64,000 nucleotides of DNA from Candidatus Eremiobacteraceae bacterium (GCA_035314825.1 DATFYX010000011.1:32518-96517), one strand, 5' to 3'; positions 44,327 through 53,567 are shown, counted from the stretch's first letter. The notes: generated from the letters alone by a model not told the origin. Made by a program: numbers and translations.

Positions 44327-47300
44327 ATGCAGCGTTTCGAACCGACCTCCGAGCAGCTGGCCGTCATCCGGCACCGCGGCAGCCATGCGCTGGTGTTCGC
44401 CGGCCCGGGCACGGGCAAGACCGAGACGCTTGCCCGCCGCTTCGCCGCGCTCGTCGTGGACGACGGCGTCGACCCCGGCGACATCCTGGTGCTGACGTTC
44501 TCGCGCCGCGCCGCCGCGCAGATGCTCGAGCGCATCGTGCAGCGCCTGCGCGAGCGCACGGGCGAGGAGCTGGCCGTCAGCGAGCTGTTCGTGCGTACGT
44601 TTCACAGCTTCTGCGCTCGCTTGCTCGATGGAGACGGGCCGCGCTTTCGCGAGCGCAACCTGCTCACGCCGATCAAAGAGCGGCTCTTATGGAAGCGCGT
44701 CGCCGGCCGGGTACCGCTGCGTTCGTTCGACGCCGAGGTGCGCGAGAGTCCTGCCTTCGCTTCTGACGCGCTCAACCTCATCGCGCAGCTCAAAGGCCAG
44801 GGGCTGACGCCATCTGATGTCGAGTCGATCGCGCGCCGCGACGGCCGCTTGATCGACATCGCGGCGTTGTACCGCGAATTGGATGCCGAGCGCACGCGCT
44901 TGGGGCTTTCGGATTTTCGCGATCTCGTCAAAGACGCGCTCGACGCGCTGGCGCTGCCGGACAGCCCGGCGTCGGCGTGGCTGCGCGCGCGCGGCGGCTT
45001 TCGCCATATCCTGGTCGACGAGTTCCAAGACAGCGACGCGCTGCAGCTGCGCCTGCTCGAGATCTTGGCGGGGCCGACGCGCGACCAGCGCTCGCCCGTA
45101 CCGGAGATCTGTTTCGTCGGCGACTTCAACCAGTCGATCTATCGGTTTCGGGGCGCCACGCCGAGCAACATCGAGACGGTGCGCGCCACGTTCGCCTGCG
45201 AGGAGCTGAAGCTGTCGCTCAACCGGCGCTCCGCGCAGGCAATCTTGGATGTCGCGAACGCGACGCCGGGTCTGAAGCCTGAGTCGCTGACGCGCGCCGA
45301 GGACGAGTCGCGACCCGGCAGCGTGACGCTGCTTCGCGCGCCGATGCCGGATGATGAGATGACGCTGGTGTGCGACGAGATCGAACGCCGCATGCGCGCG
45401 GGCACGCCGCCGAACGAGATCGCGGTGCTGCTGCGCGTCAGCGAGCCGTACCAAAGCCTCATCGTCGGCCAGCTCGATGCGCGCGGCATCCCCGTGGCGG
45501 CGCGCCCATCGGCAGGCTTTTTGGAAGATCCGGTCATCGCGGCGGTGCTGAGCGCGATCCGCGTGAGCCAGCATCTGGACGATTTCGACCAGTGGACGCG
45601 CTTGCTGACCAACCCGCTCATCGGTTTCCGGGCCGTGACCGTGCGCCTCGCCTTCGACGCGGCGCGGCGAGCGCACGTGAAGAACGCGTTTGTCGCGCTG
45701 CGCAACAATCCGCCTGCGGGGCGCGTGACGTTCGAGGATTTCTTGCGGCATTGGCGCGCCGTCGAGGGCGCCGCGCGCGCCAAAGACGCTGATGCTGCGA
45801 CGCTCGTCGCGACCATCGCGCGCGAGTTCGACCTGCTGTGGCCGGTACGGACGGGCGAGATGCCGCCGCCCGGTTGGGATGCCCGATCTTCACCTGCGCG
45901 TTTGGGGTCGTTGGTCGACGCGGCGCGCGACATGCAGATGATGTCGTTCGCACTGCGCGACGGCTGCATCCCTCCGATGCAGTTCGTCGAGAGCATCGAA
46001 GAGATCGCCGGGCTGCTGTCGGACCCGACGCAGACGCCGCCGGTCGACAGTGCGGGCGTACGCGTCATGTCGATCCACGCGGCTAAGGGACTTGAGTTCG
46101 ACGAGGTCATCGTGCCGCAAGCGGTCGACGGCGTGTTGCCGCAGCGCGCGCGCGGCCATGCGCTGCTCTCGGCCGCATCGCTGCGCGCGCTTCACGCCAC
46201 GGCGCCGACGTCCGTGTCATCTCCCGAGGAAGCGTACCAGGAAGAGTGCTCGTTGTGGTACGTCGCGCTGACGCGCGCGCGGACGAACGTGCTGGTCACC
46301 GCGGCGGAAGCCGACGCCGACGACATCGAACTGCCGCTTTCGCCGTTCGCACACGCGATCGCGCAGGGTGCGGCCGAGCGGATCGAAGGTCGCGCTCTTC
46401 GCGAGCATGGCGCGACAAGCGACGGCGGCTTTGAAAAGTCCACCGCCACGAAGATCAAGCACGTGCTTGACCACCTCTCACCGACCGGGGTCGGAACCTT
46501 CTTGACCTGCCCGCGGCGCTTCTTCTATCAGGAGGTGCTGCGCTTGTCATCGGACAGCGATGAGGAGGGTACGCTGCTCGGACGGCTGCTTCACCGCAGC
46601 CTCGCGGCCTTCCACGCGCACGAGCGCGTCTTCGACTCAAGCGAGGATCTTGAAGCTCGCTCCCATCATTGGCGAGCGATTCTGCTACAGCTGGCAGAGA
46701 CGTCGGCGCGCGACATCGCCGCCGAGGCCGGCATTGCGCTGGATTCCGGATTCATGCGCTATCAGCTTGCCATCGCTCGCCAATACGTCGCTGACTATGT
46801 GCGCCTGCTGGCTCGCCAGTCCGCTTCGGCTCCGTTCGAGGTGCTGGCCTGCGAGCAGCGCCTCGAAGCGAGCATCGACGGCGTTCGGTTCACCGGCCAG
46901 GCCGATCGCATCGATCGTCTGGCCGACGGCACGCTCGCGATCCGCGACTACAAGAGCGGGAGAATCATCGGCCGCCTTGCGTTAGCCGTGCGCCAGTCGC
47001 TCGCAAAGATCTGGGCCGGCGAACAAGTCGCAGGCGACGCGCCCGATGGGCTCAATCTGCAACTGCTGCTGTATATCCCTGGGGCGCAACGCCTGTATCA
47101 GGCGCAGGTCTCGTTGGTCGAGTTCATCTACTTCCGCGGCGAGGGCGATGGCGAAGGGCTTGTGACCGACACGATTCGGATCGTCGATGTGCCCCTTGCA
47201 GGCGACCAGAACGCCTTCCTCACTGACGCCGAGGTGAGTGCCGCGCAGCGCGAGCTCGCCGTGGGCGCGGCCGCGGCGTGCGCCGATGGCCGGCTCTGGG

Positions 47301-47386
47301 AATTCGCGACCGCGCGCGACCCGAGCACGTGCCGCTTTTGCGGCTACACGCAGACCTGCCCGGGTCCGGGGAACGTGGCGTCGTGA
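44327..47386 (+). CDS. UvrD-type helicase with C-terminal RecB-like nuclease (AdnAB-like, first subunit)
   Basis: AdnAB-type complexes resect double-strand breaks; each subunit has a helicase and a nuclease part. Motor motifs are FAGPGTGKTETLARR (Walker A), ILVDEFQDSDALQ, FVGDFNQSIYRFRGA, VMSIHAAKGLEFDEV and LWYVALTRARTNVLV. The nuclease part has FLTCPRRFFYQEVLR, GQADRIDRLADGTLAIRDYK SG and LQLLLYIPGAQRLY, with a cysteine group at the end (CRFCGYTQTC) that together with the CPRR cysteine can hold a 4Fe-4S cluster. Length is 1019 residues. The stop overlaps the start of the partner (GTGA). Confidence 0.88.
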   Translation: MQRFEPTSEQLAVIRHRGSHALVFAGPGTGKTETLARRFAALVVDDGVDPGDILVLTFSRRAAAQMLERIVQRLRERTGEELAVSELFVRTFHSFCARLLDGDGPRFRERNLLTPIKERLLWKRVAGRVPLRSFDAEVRESPAFASDALNLIAQLKGQGLTPSDVESIARRDGRLIDIAALYRELDAERTRLGLSDFRDLVKDALDALALPDSPASAWLRARGGFRHILVDEFQDSDALQLRLLEILAGPTRDQRSPVPEICFVGDFNQSIYRFRGATPSNIETVRATFACEELKLSLNRRSAQAILDVANATPGLKPESLTRAEDESRPGSVTLLRAPMPDDEMTLVCDEIERRMRAGTPPNEIAVLLRVSEPYQSLIVGQLDARGIPVAARPSAGFLEDPVIAAVLSAIRVSQHLDDFDQWTRLLTNPLIGFRAVTVRLAFDAARRAHVKNAFVALRNNPPAGRVTFEDFLRHWRAVEGAARAKDADAATLVATIAREFDLLWPVRTGEMPPPGWDARSSPARLGSLVDAARDMQMMSFALRDGCIPPMQFVESIEEIAGLLSDPTQTPPVDSAGVRVMSIHAAKGLEFDEVIVPQAVDGVLPQRARGHALLSAASLRALHATAPTSVSSPEEAYQEECSLWYVALTRARTNVLVTAAEADADDIELPLSPFAHAIAQGAAERIEGRALREHGATSDGGFEKSTATKIKHVLDHLSPTGVGTFLTCPRRFFYQEVLRLSSDSDEEGTLLGRLLHRSLAAFHAHERVFDSSEDLEARSHHWRAILLQLAETSARDIAAEAGIALDSGFMRYQLAIARQYVADYVRLLARQSASAPFEVLACEQRLEASIDGVRFTGQADRIDRLADGTLAIRDYKSGRIIGRLALAVRQSLAKIWAGEQVAGDAPDGLNLQLLLYIPGAQRLYQAQVSLVEFIYFRGEGDGEGLVTDTIRIVDVPLAGDQNAFLTDAEVSAAQRELAVGAAAACADGRLWEFATARDPSTCRFCGYTQTCPGPGNVAS

Positions 47387-50300
47387 GCCAGGTCTCTCGC
47401 GAGCAGCAGCGCGTGCTCGAGCATCCGCTCGACGCGCCGGCGATCGTCGACGCGGGCGCGGGCACCGGCAAGACGCACACGATCGTCAACCGCGTGGCAT
47501 ATCTGCACGAACACGGGCTGTGCGCGGCCAAGAACATCCTCTTACTGACGTTCGCGCGCAAGGCGGCGGCCGAGCTGCGGCGACGCACACTGGAGCGGCT
47601 TGGCCCGGCGGTCGAGCCGCCGCACTGCTCGACGTTCCACGCCTTCGCGTCGAGCGTGTTGATGGAGCACGCCTACGATCTTGGCGTGTCGCCCGACAGC
47701 ACGGTGATCGAAGACGTCGATGCGCGGCTCGAATTCCGCGAGGCGATGGACGACGTCATCTACGGCGACAATGTGGATGCCGCTGCGCTGCCCTTGCGCT
47801 CAGCGCGCCGCGACGAGCTCCGTGCCGGGCTGTTCGCCATCGCGCAGTGGCTCAAGGAGCGCGACTTCGACATCGAGGGGTTCGAGCGACGCGCGTTGCG
47901 CGAGGCCGACTTGATCGCGGAGATCCCCTATCGTTCGATCCGCAAACGCACCAAAGGGGGAGCGGTCTCAAAAACGGTCGAGGCCAGTACGACAGATGAT
48001 GATCTGGTGCGTGAGTCGGAGGAGGCGCGCGCGCGCGTTCGCGCGGTCGGGGCGATCGTGCGGCGTTACGACGAACGGCTGCAACGCCGCTTTGCGCTGA
48101 CGTACGCGGACCTGCTGCGGTTGGCGCGGCGCGGCATCGCAGACGAGCCGAGGCTGCGCGATGAGCTGCGCGGGCGCTTCTTGCACTGCATCGTCGACGA
48201 GTTCCAGGACACCAACGACGCGCAGTGGCGCTTCCTGAAGACGCTCTTCGGCGATGGCCTCGAACGGGTGACGGTGGTCGGCGATCCTCGCCAGAGCATT
48301 TTCAGTTTCATCGGCGCGACGCCCGAGAATATCACGAAGTTCGCCGGCATCGAAGGCAGCCGGCGCTACGCGCTATCGGAGAACAGGCGCTCTCAACAAG
48401 AGATCCTCGACCTCGCCCACGCTGTGATCGCGCGACAAACCCCCGATGAGGCGCCGTTGCGAGCGCACCGGGGCGCGGCGGGTCGTCCGAACGTCCACGT
48501 TGCCAGCCGCTGGGCCACCGACAAAATGCCCCGGCCAAACGCGGACGCGAACCGGCGCGCCCAGGCGACGGCCGTCGCGCGGCGGATCGCCGCGATGTTG
48601 GCGCGCGGCGGCGTCAAGCCGGACGACATCGCCATCCTCACGCGCAACAAGACGCAGATCCAGCCGTTCACCGCCGAACTCGTCGCGCACCACATCCCGT
48701 TCCGCCTGCTCGGCGGCGCGGGGTTCTACGAGACTAACGAGGTCAGGGACGCGCTTGCCTGGCTGACCGTCTTGGCGGATCCGCTCGATGGACAGGCCGT
48801 GGCACGGCTGTGCGAGTCGTCCTCGTGCGGTCTTTCCGATGCGGCGATGACCACGCTGGCGCACGATCTCGAACGCGATACTACGGCTTTCTCGCGCCGC
48901 GCGCTGGTGGAGCCGCTCCCTGACGCGCTGGACGACGACAGCCGGCGGCGGCTTTCGCGCCTGCGCGAGCTCGTGGATGCGGTCGAGCCCTACGCGGCGG
49001 CGTCGCTGCGCATAGCATTCCCGAAGATCTTCGAGCTGACGGGCGTCGTGGACGCCTACGAACGGGCTGGCGATGATCAAGCCGTAGCCAATCTGCGCAA
49101 GCTCGCGCGGCTCGCCTCGGCCTTCGTCGATCGCAATCGAGAAGCGCAAGCCCGCGATTTCGTGCGCTACATCCACGAACTGACGCGCATCGATTTCGAC
49201 GACCGCGAAGCCGACCCGCCGGCGACCGACGCGGTCTCAATCATGACTATCCACGCAGCCAAGGGTCTTGAGTGGCCGATCGTGTTCGTCATCGACGTGT
49301 GGCCTCAAAATACGCAGACGCCGATGATCTGGCTCGATTCGGAGACGGGCGCGCTCGTCAGCACCGAAGGCGCAAACGGCGTGAAGACGTTCCACGCGGT
49401 CGCCGCTAAGCTGCAGCCGGATGACGAGGGCATTGCGCCGCACAAGGATGAGTTAGGGGAGAGCGCGCGCGATGCGGAGGAGCGCCGGCTTTTCTACGTC
49501 GCGCTTACGCGCGCCCGCGACGAGCTCCACGTGTTTGGCGGCAGCAAGTATAGCAAGTCCTCTCCTTTGGGCAAGCCGCACGGATTCGTCGCTGAGGTCG
49601 AATCGTGGGTGCAGGCGCGCGGATGGCCGGTCGACGAGCCGGGGACGGAGGACGGCGTCCAGCTCGGTCGAGTAAACTCGACCGCTCCAGCCGTTTCCCG
49701 AGCGCACGGTCGAATAAATCCGGCCGCTCCATTCGCCGCGGTGGCGGGCAATGCGCTGCCGCGCCTCTCGTTCTCGACGCTGCACGCGTACGAGCGCTGC
49801 CCGCGTAGCGTCACCTATGCGGCCATCCTGCATCTGCCGGATCTGCGGCGCGTCGGCCACATGCCGTCGGACGATTCGCTGCTTGAGGTGATCGCCGTAG
49901 ACGGCCGCGAAGAGGGCACGCTGCTGGCGTCCGATCGCGGCCGGCTGGTCCATCGCGCGCTGGAACGCTGGGCACGCGCGCGCCTCGCGGGAGGCTCCAT
50001 CGGCACGCCGGAATCGTACGTGACCGATGCGGCGTCGGAGCTCGGGCTGAGCATCGCGGTACGCGATTTCCAGCGGGCGATCGACGACGCGCGCCTGGCG
50101 ACCACCACGCTCGCGGCGTGGCGCATCGAGCGTGCGGAGGCGCCGTTCGTCATGCAGTTCGGCGACGCGGTGATCGAGGGTTATATCGACCTGATCGCGC
50201 GCGATCCGACGGGCCGCCAAGCGGTGCTCGACTACAAGACCGGCGAGACGGCAATATCTGAATACGCACTGCAGCTCGGCATCTATCGCGAGGCGGCGCG

Positions 50301-50517
50301 GCGCGCTTACAGGATCGAGGACGCGGCGTGCGTCGTGGGCAGGTTCAGCGATGGCGCGTTCGCGCTCGAAGCGCTCGACGTGCCGTCCGCCGACGCGGTG
50401 CGCGCGCGCATCGAGACCGTCGCGGCCGGGCTGCGCGCCGGGAGCACCGAAGCCAAGCCCGGCCGCTGGTGCTTCACGTGCGCGTATCGCGCGGCGCCGT
50501 GCGATGCATACCATTGA
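47383..50517 (+). CDS. UvrD-type helicase with C-terminal RecB-like nuclease (AdnAB-like, second subunit)
   Basis: The GTG at 47383 overlaps the preceding stop; 1044 residues. Motor motifs are VDAGAGTGKTHTIVNRV, IVDEFQDTNDAQWRF, VVGDPRQSIFSFIGA, SIMTIHAAKGLEWPIVFVID and RLFYVALTRARDELHVF. The nuclease has LSFSTLHAYERCPRS, EGYIDLIARDPTGRQAVLDY KTGE and LQLGIYREAARR, ending in WCFTCAYRAAPCDAYH, consistent with an iron-sulfur cluster. Two R1 palindromes lie in frame at residues 761-783, in the linker between helicase and nuclease, adding GRVNSTAP and GRINPAAP. Both motors look intact, unlike AddB. Confidence 0.88.
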   Translation: MSQVSREQQRVLEHPLDAPAIVDAGAGTGKTHTIVNRVAYLHEHGLCAAKNILLLTFARKAAAELRRRTLERLGPAVEPPHCSTFHAFASSVLMEHAYDLGVSPDSTVIEDVDARLEFREAMDDVIYGDNVDAAALPLRSARRDELRAGLFAIAQWLKERDFDIEGFERRALREADLIAEIPYRSIRKRTKGGAVSKTVEASTTDDDLVRESEEARARVRAVGAIVRRYDERLQRRFALTYADLLRLARRGIADEPRLRDELRGRFLHCIVDEFQDTNDAQWRFLKTLFGDGLERVTVVGDPRQSIFSFIGATPENITKFAGIEGSRRYALSENRRSQQEILDLAHAVIARQTPDEAPLRAHRGAAGRPNVHVASRWATDKMPRPNADANRRAQATAVARRIAAMLARGGVKPDDIAILTRNKTQIQPFTAELVAHHIPFRLLGGAGFYETNEVRDALAWLTVLADPLDGQAVARLCESSSCGLSDAAMTTLAHDLERDTTAFSRRALVEPLPDALDDDSRRRLSRLRELVDAVEPYAAASLRIAFPKIFELTGVVDAYERAGDDQAVANLRKLARLASAFVDRNREAQARDFVRYIHELTRIDFDDREADPPATDAVSIMTIHAAKGLEWPIVFVIDVWPQNTQTPMIWLDSETGALVSTEGANGVKTFHAVAAKLQPDDEGIAPHKDELGESARDAEERRLFYVALTRARDELHVFGGSKYSKSSPLGKPHGFVAEVESWVQARGWPVDEPGTEDGVQLGRVNSTAPAVSRAHGRINPAAPFAAVAGNALPRLSFSTLHAYERCPRSVTYAAILHLPDLRRVGHMPSDDSLLEVIAVDGREEGTLLASDRGRLVHRALERWARARLAGGSIGTPESYVTDAASELGLSIAVRDFQRAIDDARLATTTLAAWRIERAEAPFVMQFGDAVIEGYIDLIARDPTGRQAVLDYKTGETAISEYALQLGIYREAARRAYRIEDAACVVGRFSDGAFALEALDVPSADAVRARIETVAAGLRAGSTEAKPGRWCFTCAYRAAPCDAYH
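49665..49731 (-). repeat. Two R1 palindromes in frame inside the AdnB-like gene
   Basis: Copy 1 (49665-49689) has compensated arms CGGTCGAGT and ACTCGACCG, centre AA, tail CTCCA. Copy 2 (49707-49731) has a degenerate right arm (ATCCGGCCG). Both are read in the same frame (GGT CGA RTA AAY), the one without a stop. Confidence 0.92.
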
Positions 50518-50522
50518 GGCCG

Positions 50523-50984
50523 TCAGCGGCTCACCGTAGGACACAGCCCGCGCGGGATCCGCACGTGGAGCTCCGTGGTGTTGTTGGCGAACGAGTATTC
50601 GTCGAACCACGGTCTCATGTTCACCGAGATCTTGAAGTCGTGTTCGCCGCTGATGCCGGCCCTCGCGGGCAGGGTGAGCAGCAGCGCCTGGTTGTGGCCG
50701 GCGGCGATGGCGCCGAGCGGCGCGCCGGTCGACCACGACGGGTCGTCTTCGTCGACGACCGTCACGGCCGTGCTCTCATCGATCGGCTGGCTGTTGAGGC
50801 TGCCGACGTTGGTCACGACGAGCAAGAATTTGACGAGCGGTTCGCCGGGCACGCAGCTGGAAGCGACCACATAACCCGGACCTTCCGGCGGATTGAAGCC
50901 GATGGCGAGATCGGGCAGCACGCCGGACGTGGTGGTCGGCGGGTAGCCAAGTAGCGCCAGGACGAGAGCGGCGGTCGAATACAT
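50523..50984 (-). CDS. Exported CARDB-like protein starting inside a repeat
   Basis: The product is about 153 residues: a short signal (STAALVLALLGYPPTTTSG), then LPDLAIGFNPPEGPGYVVAS, LVKFLLVVTNVGSLNSQPID, NQALLLTLPARAGISGEHDF and YSFANNTTELHVRIP, the strand order of a CARDB/immunoglobulin-like domain. The only suitable start is the ATG at 50984, inside an R1 palindrome whose minus strand also gives GGAG seven bases upstream. The stop lies 6 bp from the convergent AdnB-like gene. Confidence 0.72.
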   Translation of the reverse strand: MYSTAALVLALLGYPPTTTSGVLPDLAIGFNPPEGPGYVVASSCVPGEPLVKFLLVVTNVGSLNSQPIDESTAVTVVDEDDPSWSTGAPLGAIAAGHNQALLLTLPARAGISGEHDFKISVNMRPWFDEYSFANNTTELHVRIPRGLCPTVSR

Positions 50985-50996
50985 TCGACCGCTCCA
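50972..50996 (-). repeat. R1 palindrome providing ribosome site and start codon
   Basis: Arms CGGTCGAAT and ATTCGACCG flank centre AC, with tail CTCCA. On the minus strand it reads GGAG, seven bases, then ATG TAT TCG ACC, and the frame continues into the signal peptide of the CARDB-like protein. Confidence 0.9.
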
Positions 50997-51012
50997 TGGG
51001 CGCGGGGGGTGG

Positions 51013-52026
51013 TTAGGAGTTGGCAAGGGCGACGCCCGCGCCCAGCGCCTGCAGCTTCGCGTATGCGATGTCGCGGCGCATCGGCGCCATGCCGCAATTG
51101 GTCGAGGCGATGATGCGCTCGTCCGGCAGATAGCCGCGCGCCACGTTGATGGTGGCGACGACGTCTTCGGGCGTCTCAACGCGATCGGTCGCGACGTCGA
51201 TGACGCCGACCGCGATGTCCTTGCCGCTCACCGACGCGAGCACACGGGGCGGCACGTGCGAACCCGCAAGCTCGATCGATATCTCATCGATCTTGGTCTT
51301 GCAAAGCAGCGGCAGCAGCTGCTCGTACTGATCCCACGTCGATCCGAGCGACTGCTTCCATTCGATATTGGCCGCGATGCCGTAGCCGTAGCATACATGC
51401 ACGGCGGTGCGGCACTGCGCGTCGCGGACCGCGGCGTCGATCGCCTCCATGCCCCAGAGTTGCGCCTCGTCTAAGTACGCATTCAGCGCCGGCTCGTCAA
51501 GCTGCACCTCGTACACCCCGACCGACTCCAGGCTCTCGATCTCCTCGCGGATGAGCTCGGCAAACGCCATCGCCAGCGCCTGCCGGTCGCGGTAGTGCGC
51601 ATCGTAGACGGTGTCGACGATCGTCATCGGTCCCGGCAGGGTGACCTTGAGTCTGCGCCGCGTATGGCGGCGCGCGAACGTCGCCTCGTCAAGATGCACC
51701 GGACCCGCGCGACGCACCGGTCCCGTGACGGTCGGAAGATCGGCCAGGTAGCGGCCGGCGCGGATGGCGCGCCGCTCCATCTTGGCGAAATCGACCCCCT
51801 CGATATGCGCAAGAAAGCCGTGCACGAAGTGCTGGCGCGATTGCTCGCCGTCGGTGACGTAGGTGATTCCGGCGCGGTCCTGTTCGAACAGCGCGATGCG
51901 GGTCGCGTCGCGTTTGGCCTCGGCCAGCTCCGCTCCGTCGAGCCGCCAGTTGGGCCAGAGCTTTTCAGATTCGGCGAGCCAGTGCGGCTTGGGCAGGCTG
52001 CCGGCGATGGTCGAACGGATCTCCAC
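51013..52026 (-). CDS. Core-type methionine synthase (short MetE-like)
   Basis: This is a 337-residue homologue of the C-terminal catalytic half of cobalamin-independent methionine synthase. It starts IRSTIAGSLPKPHWLAES and has VTDGEQSRQHFVHGFLA and VQLDEPALNAYL. The zinc site is seen as VHVCYGYG (His and Cys), a Glu in EISIELAGS, and Cys in STNCGMAPM. The N-terminal half that full MetE uses to bind folate is absent. Short core-MetE enzymes have been described as using methyl groups from corrinoid proteins. It ends the dehydrogenase-cupin-MetE unit. Confidence 0.85.
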   Translation of the reverse strand: MEIRSTIAGSLPKPHWLAESEKLWPNWRLDGAELAEAKRDATRIALFEQDRAGITYVTDGEQSRQHFVHGFLAHIEGVDFAKMERRAIRAGRYLADLPTVTGPVRRAGPVHLDEATFARRHTRRRLKVTLPGPMTIVDTVYDAHYRDRQALAMAFAELIREEIESLESVGVYEVQLDEPALNAYLDEAQLWGMEAIDAAVRDAQCRTAVHVCYGYGIAANIEWKQSLGSTWDQYEQLLPLLCKTKIDEISIELAGSHVPPRVLASVSGKDIAVGVIDVATDRVETPEDVVATINVARGYLPDERIIASTNCGMAPMRRDIAYAKLQALGAGVALANS

Positions 52027-52029
52027 GTC

Positions 52030-52485
52030 TTAGACGCGCGCCTTGCCGGCGGTGGCGGCGTTGGCCTCCAGATGCGCGAAATCGTCCGCCGTGGCGGGCT
52101 GCGCGCGATCGCGCCGCGCGTCGACGATGCACAAGAAGCCGAACGGCGTGTCGCCCGCATTGACGAACTGATGCAGCGTCATCGGCGCGACGTAGACGTG
52201 GTCGAGGTTGTCGAGCGTGTGGACCTCGTCGCCGACCACCGCGTAGCCCCGTCCGCGGATCACGGTCACCGAGTGGATGTGTTCGTGGCGCTCGAGGCGC
52301 GTGTGGCCGCCAGGTTCGACTTCGAAATAACGGACCTGGAATTGCGAGGGTTCGCCTTCGGTGCCTGAGATGACGTGGCGCGTGACGCCGCGGAACCCTT
52401 CACCGTCGCGTTCGCCGCTCGCCTTATAGCCTGCGATCGACACGCCTTCCCACGAGAAGTCGCCTTTTCGAAATGCGTGCTTCAC
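52030..52485 (-). CDS. Cupin-domain protein
   Basis: The start is a GTG at 52485 overlapping the dehydrogenase stop (GTGA). The 151-residue product has a single cupin domain: FEVEPGGHTRLERHEHIHSV TVIRGRG and LDNLDHVYVAPMTLHQFVNA, with His residues that can bind a metal. An upstream extension to 52767 overlaps the dehydrogenase gene and is not needed. It sits between a dehydrogenase and a MetE-like gene; its substrate is unknown. Confidence 0.85.
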   Translation of the reverse strand: MKHAFRKGDFSWEGVSIAGYKASGERDGEGFRGVTRHVISGTEGEPSQFQVRYFEVEPGGHTRLERHEHIHSVTVIRGRGYAVVGDEVHTLDNLDHVYVAPMTLHQFVNAGDTPFGFLCIVDARRDRAQPATADDFAHLEANAATAGKARV

Positions 52486-53567
52486 GGCCGCCCCGGATAG
52501 ACGATGACTTTGAGCGCGTCTTGGCCGGCCGCGACGAGCTTGTACGCCTCGGCGATGGAATCGAGACCAAAGCGGTGCGTGACGAGCGAGCGCACGGGCA
52601 GGCCGTCGGTCAGCAGCGTCAACGCCTCGCGCGTGTCGTCGGGCCCGGCTGAGTAGCTTGCGACGACGCTGACGTCCTTGAAATAGAAATCGTGCACGGG
52701 CAGAGGCCAGTATTCGGTCGCTTGCGTCGGCGTGAAGAGCACGATGGTCCCGCCGGGGGCGACGCACTGCGCGGCCGACTGCATCGCTTCGACCGAACCG
52801 GGTCCGACGATGACGATGTCCGCACCCTCGCCGTCGGTCGCCGCCGCGACTTGCTCGTGCAGCGGCGCTTGCTTGACGTCGAACGCGTGGTGCGCGCCGT
52901 GCTGGCGCGCGGCTTCGAGGCGCGAGTCAACGCGATCGGCACCCATGATCAGTTCGGCGCCGCGGAAGCGCGCGAGCGCGACGTGCAGCATGCCCATGAC
53001 GCCCAGCCCGATGACCAGCACCCGGTCGCCGGCGCGCATGCGCGAGCGGCGCACCGACTTGACGACCGTGGCGAGCGGTTCGACCATGGTGGCCAGATCG
53101 TCGTCGAGCGAGTCGGGAATGCGCAGGACGTCGGCGCGCACGCTTTCGGCGGGGACAAGCGCGTATTGCGCCATCGCGCCGGGGCGAAGCCTCGTGTTGC
53201 GCCAGGTCTCGCACTGCACGTAATCCTTGCGTTTGCAGCGCCGACAGGTCATGCACGGCGCGTGGTGGTGGACGAAGACGCGCTCGCCGGGCTTGAACGG
53301 CTGGGCGCCGTTCTTCTTCGATGCTGTGCCGTTGGTGTGCGGCGCGGCGCCTGCGCCGCATGCTTCGATGACCGCCACCGGCTCGTGGCCGAGCACGAAC
53401 GGCGCCTTGCGATCGTTGTACCAGCCCATCACCTCGCCCGGACAGATGCCGCACGCGGTGACGCGCACCAGCAGCTCGCCTTTGGCAGGAGGTGCGAGAT
53501 CGACGTCGCGCAGGGCGATCCCGCCGCCGCGTTCGTAGACGGCAGCTTTGGTGGATGTCGGCAGCAT
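52482..53567 (-). CDS. Zinc-dependent alcohol dehydrogenase (MDR family)
   Basis: A medium-chain dehydrogenase/reductase. Catalytic-zinc ligands appear in ACGICPGEVMGWY and LGHEPVAVIE. The structural-zinc cysteines are in HAPCMTCRRCKRKDYVQCE. The nucleotide-binding motif is VLVIGLGVMGMLHVALA, and MVEPLATVVKS is conserved. Length is 361 residues. An insertion near residues 74-87 (GAAPHTNGTASKKNGAQP) is not usual. It is first in the dehydrogenase-cupin-MetE unit. Substrate cannot be predicted. Confidence 0.9.
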   Translation of the reverse strand: MLPTSTKAAVYERGGGIALRDVDLAPPAKGELLVRVTACGICPGEVMGWYNDRKAPFVLGHEPVAVIEACGAGAAPHTNGTASKKNGAQPFKPGERVFVHHHAPCMTCRRCKRKDYVQCETWRNTRLRPGAMAQYALVPAESVRADVLRIPDSLDDDLATMVEPLATVVKSVRRSRMRAGDRVLVIGLGVMGMLHVALARFRGAELIMGADRVDSRLEAARQHGAHHAFDVKQAPLHEQVAAATDGEGADIVIVGPGSVEAMQSAAQCVAPGGTIVLFTPTQATEYWPLPVHDFYFKDVSVVASYSAGPDDTREALTLLTDGLPVRSLVTHRFGLDSIAEAYKLVAAGQDALKVIVYPGRP

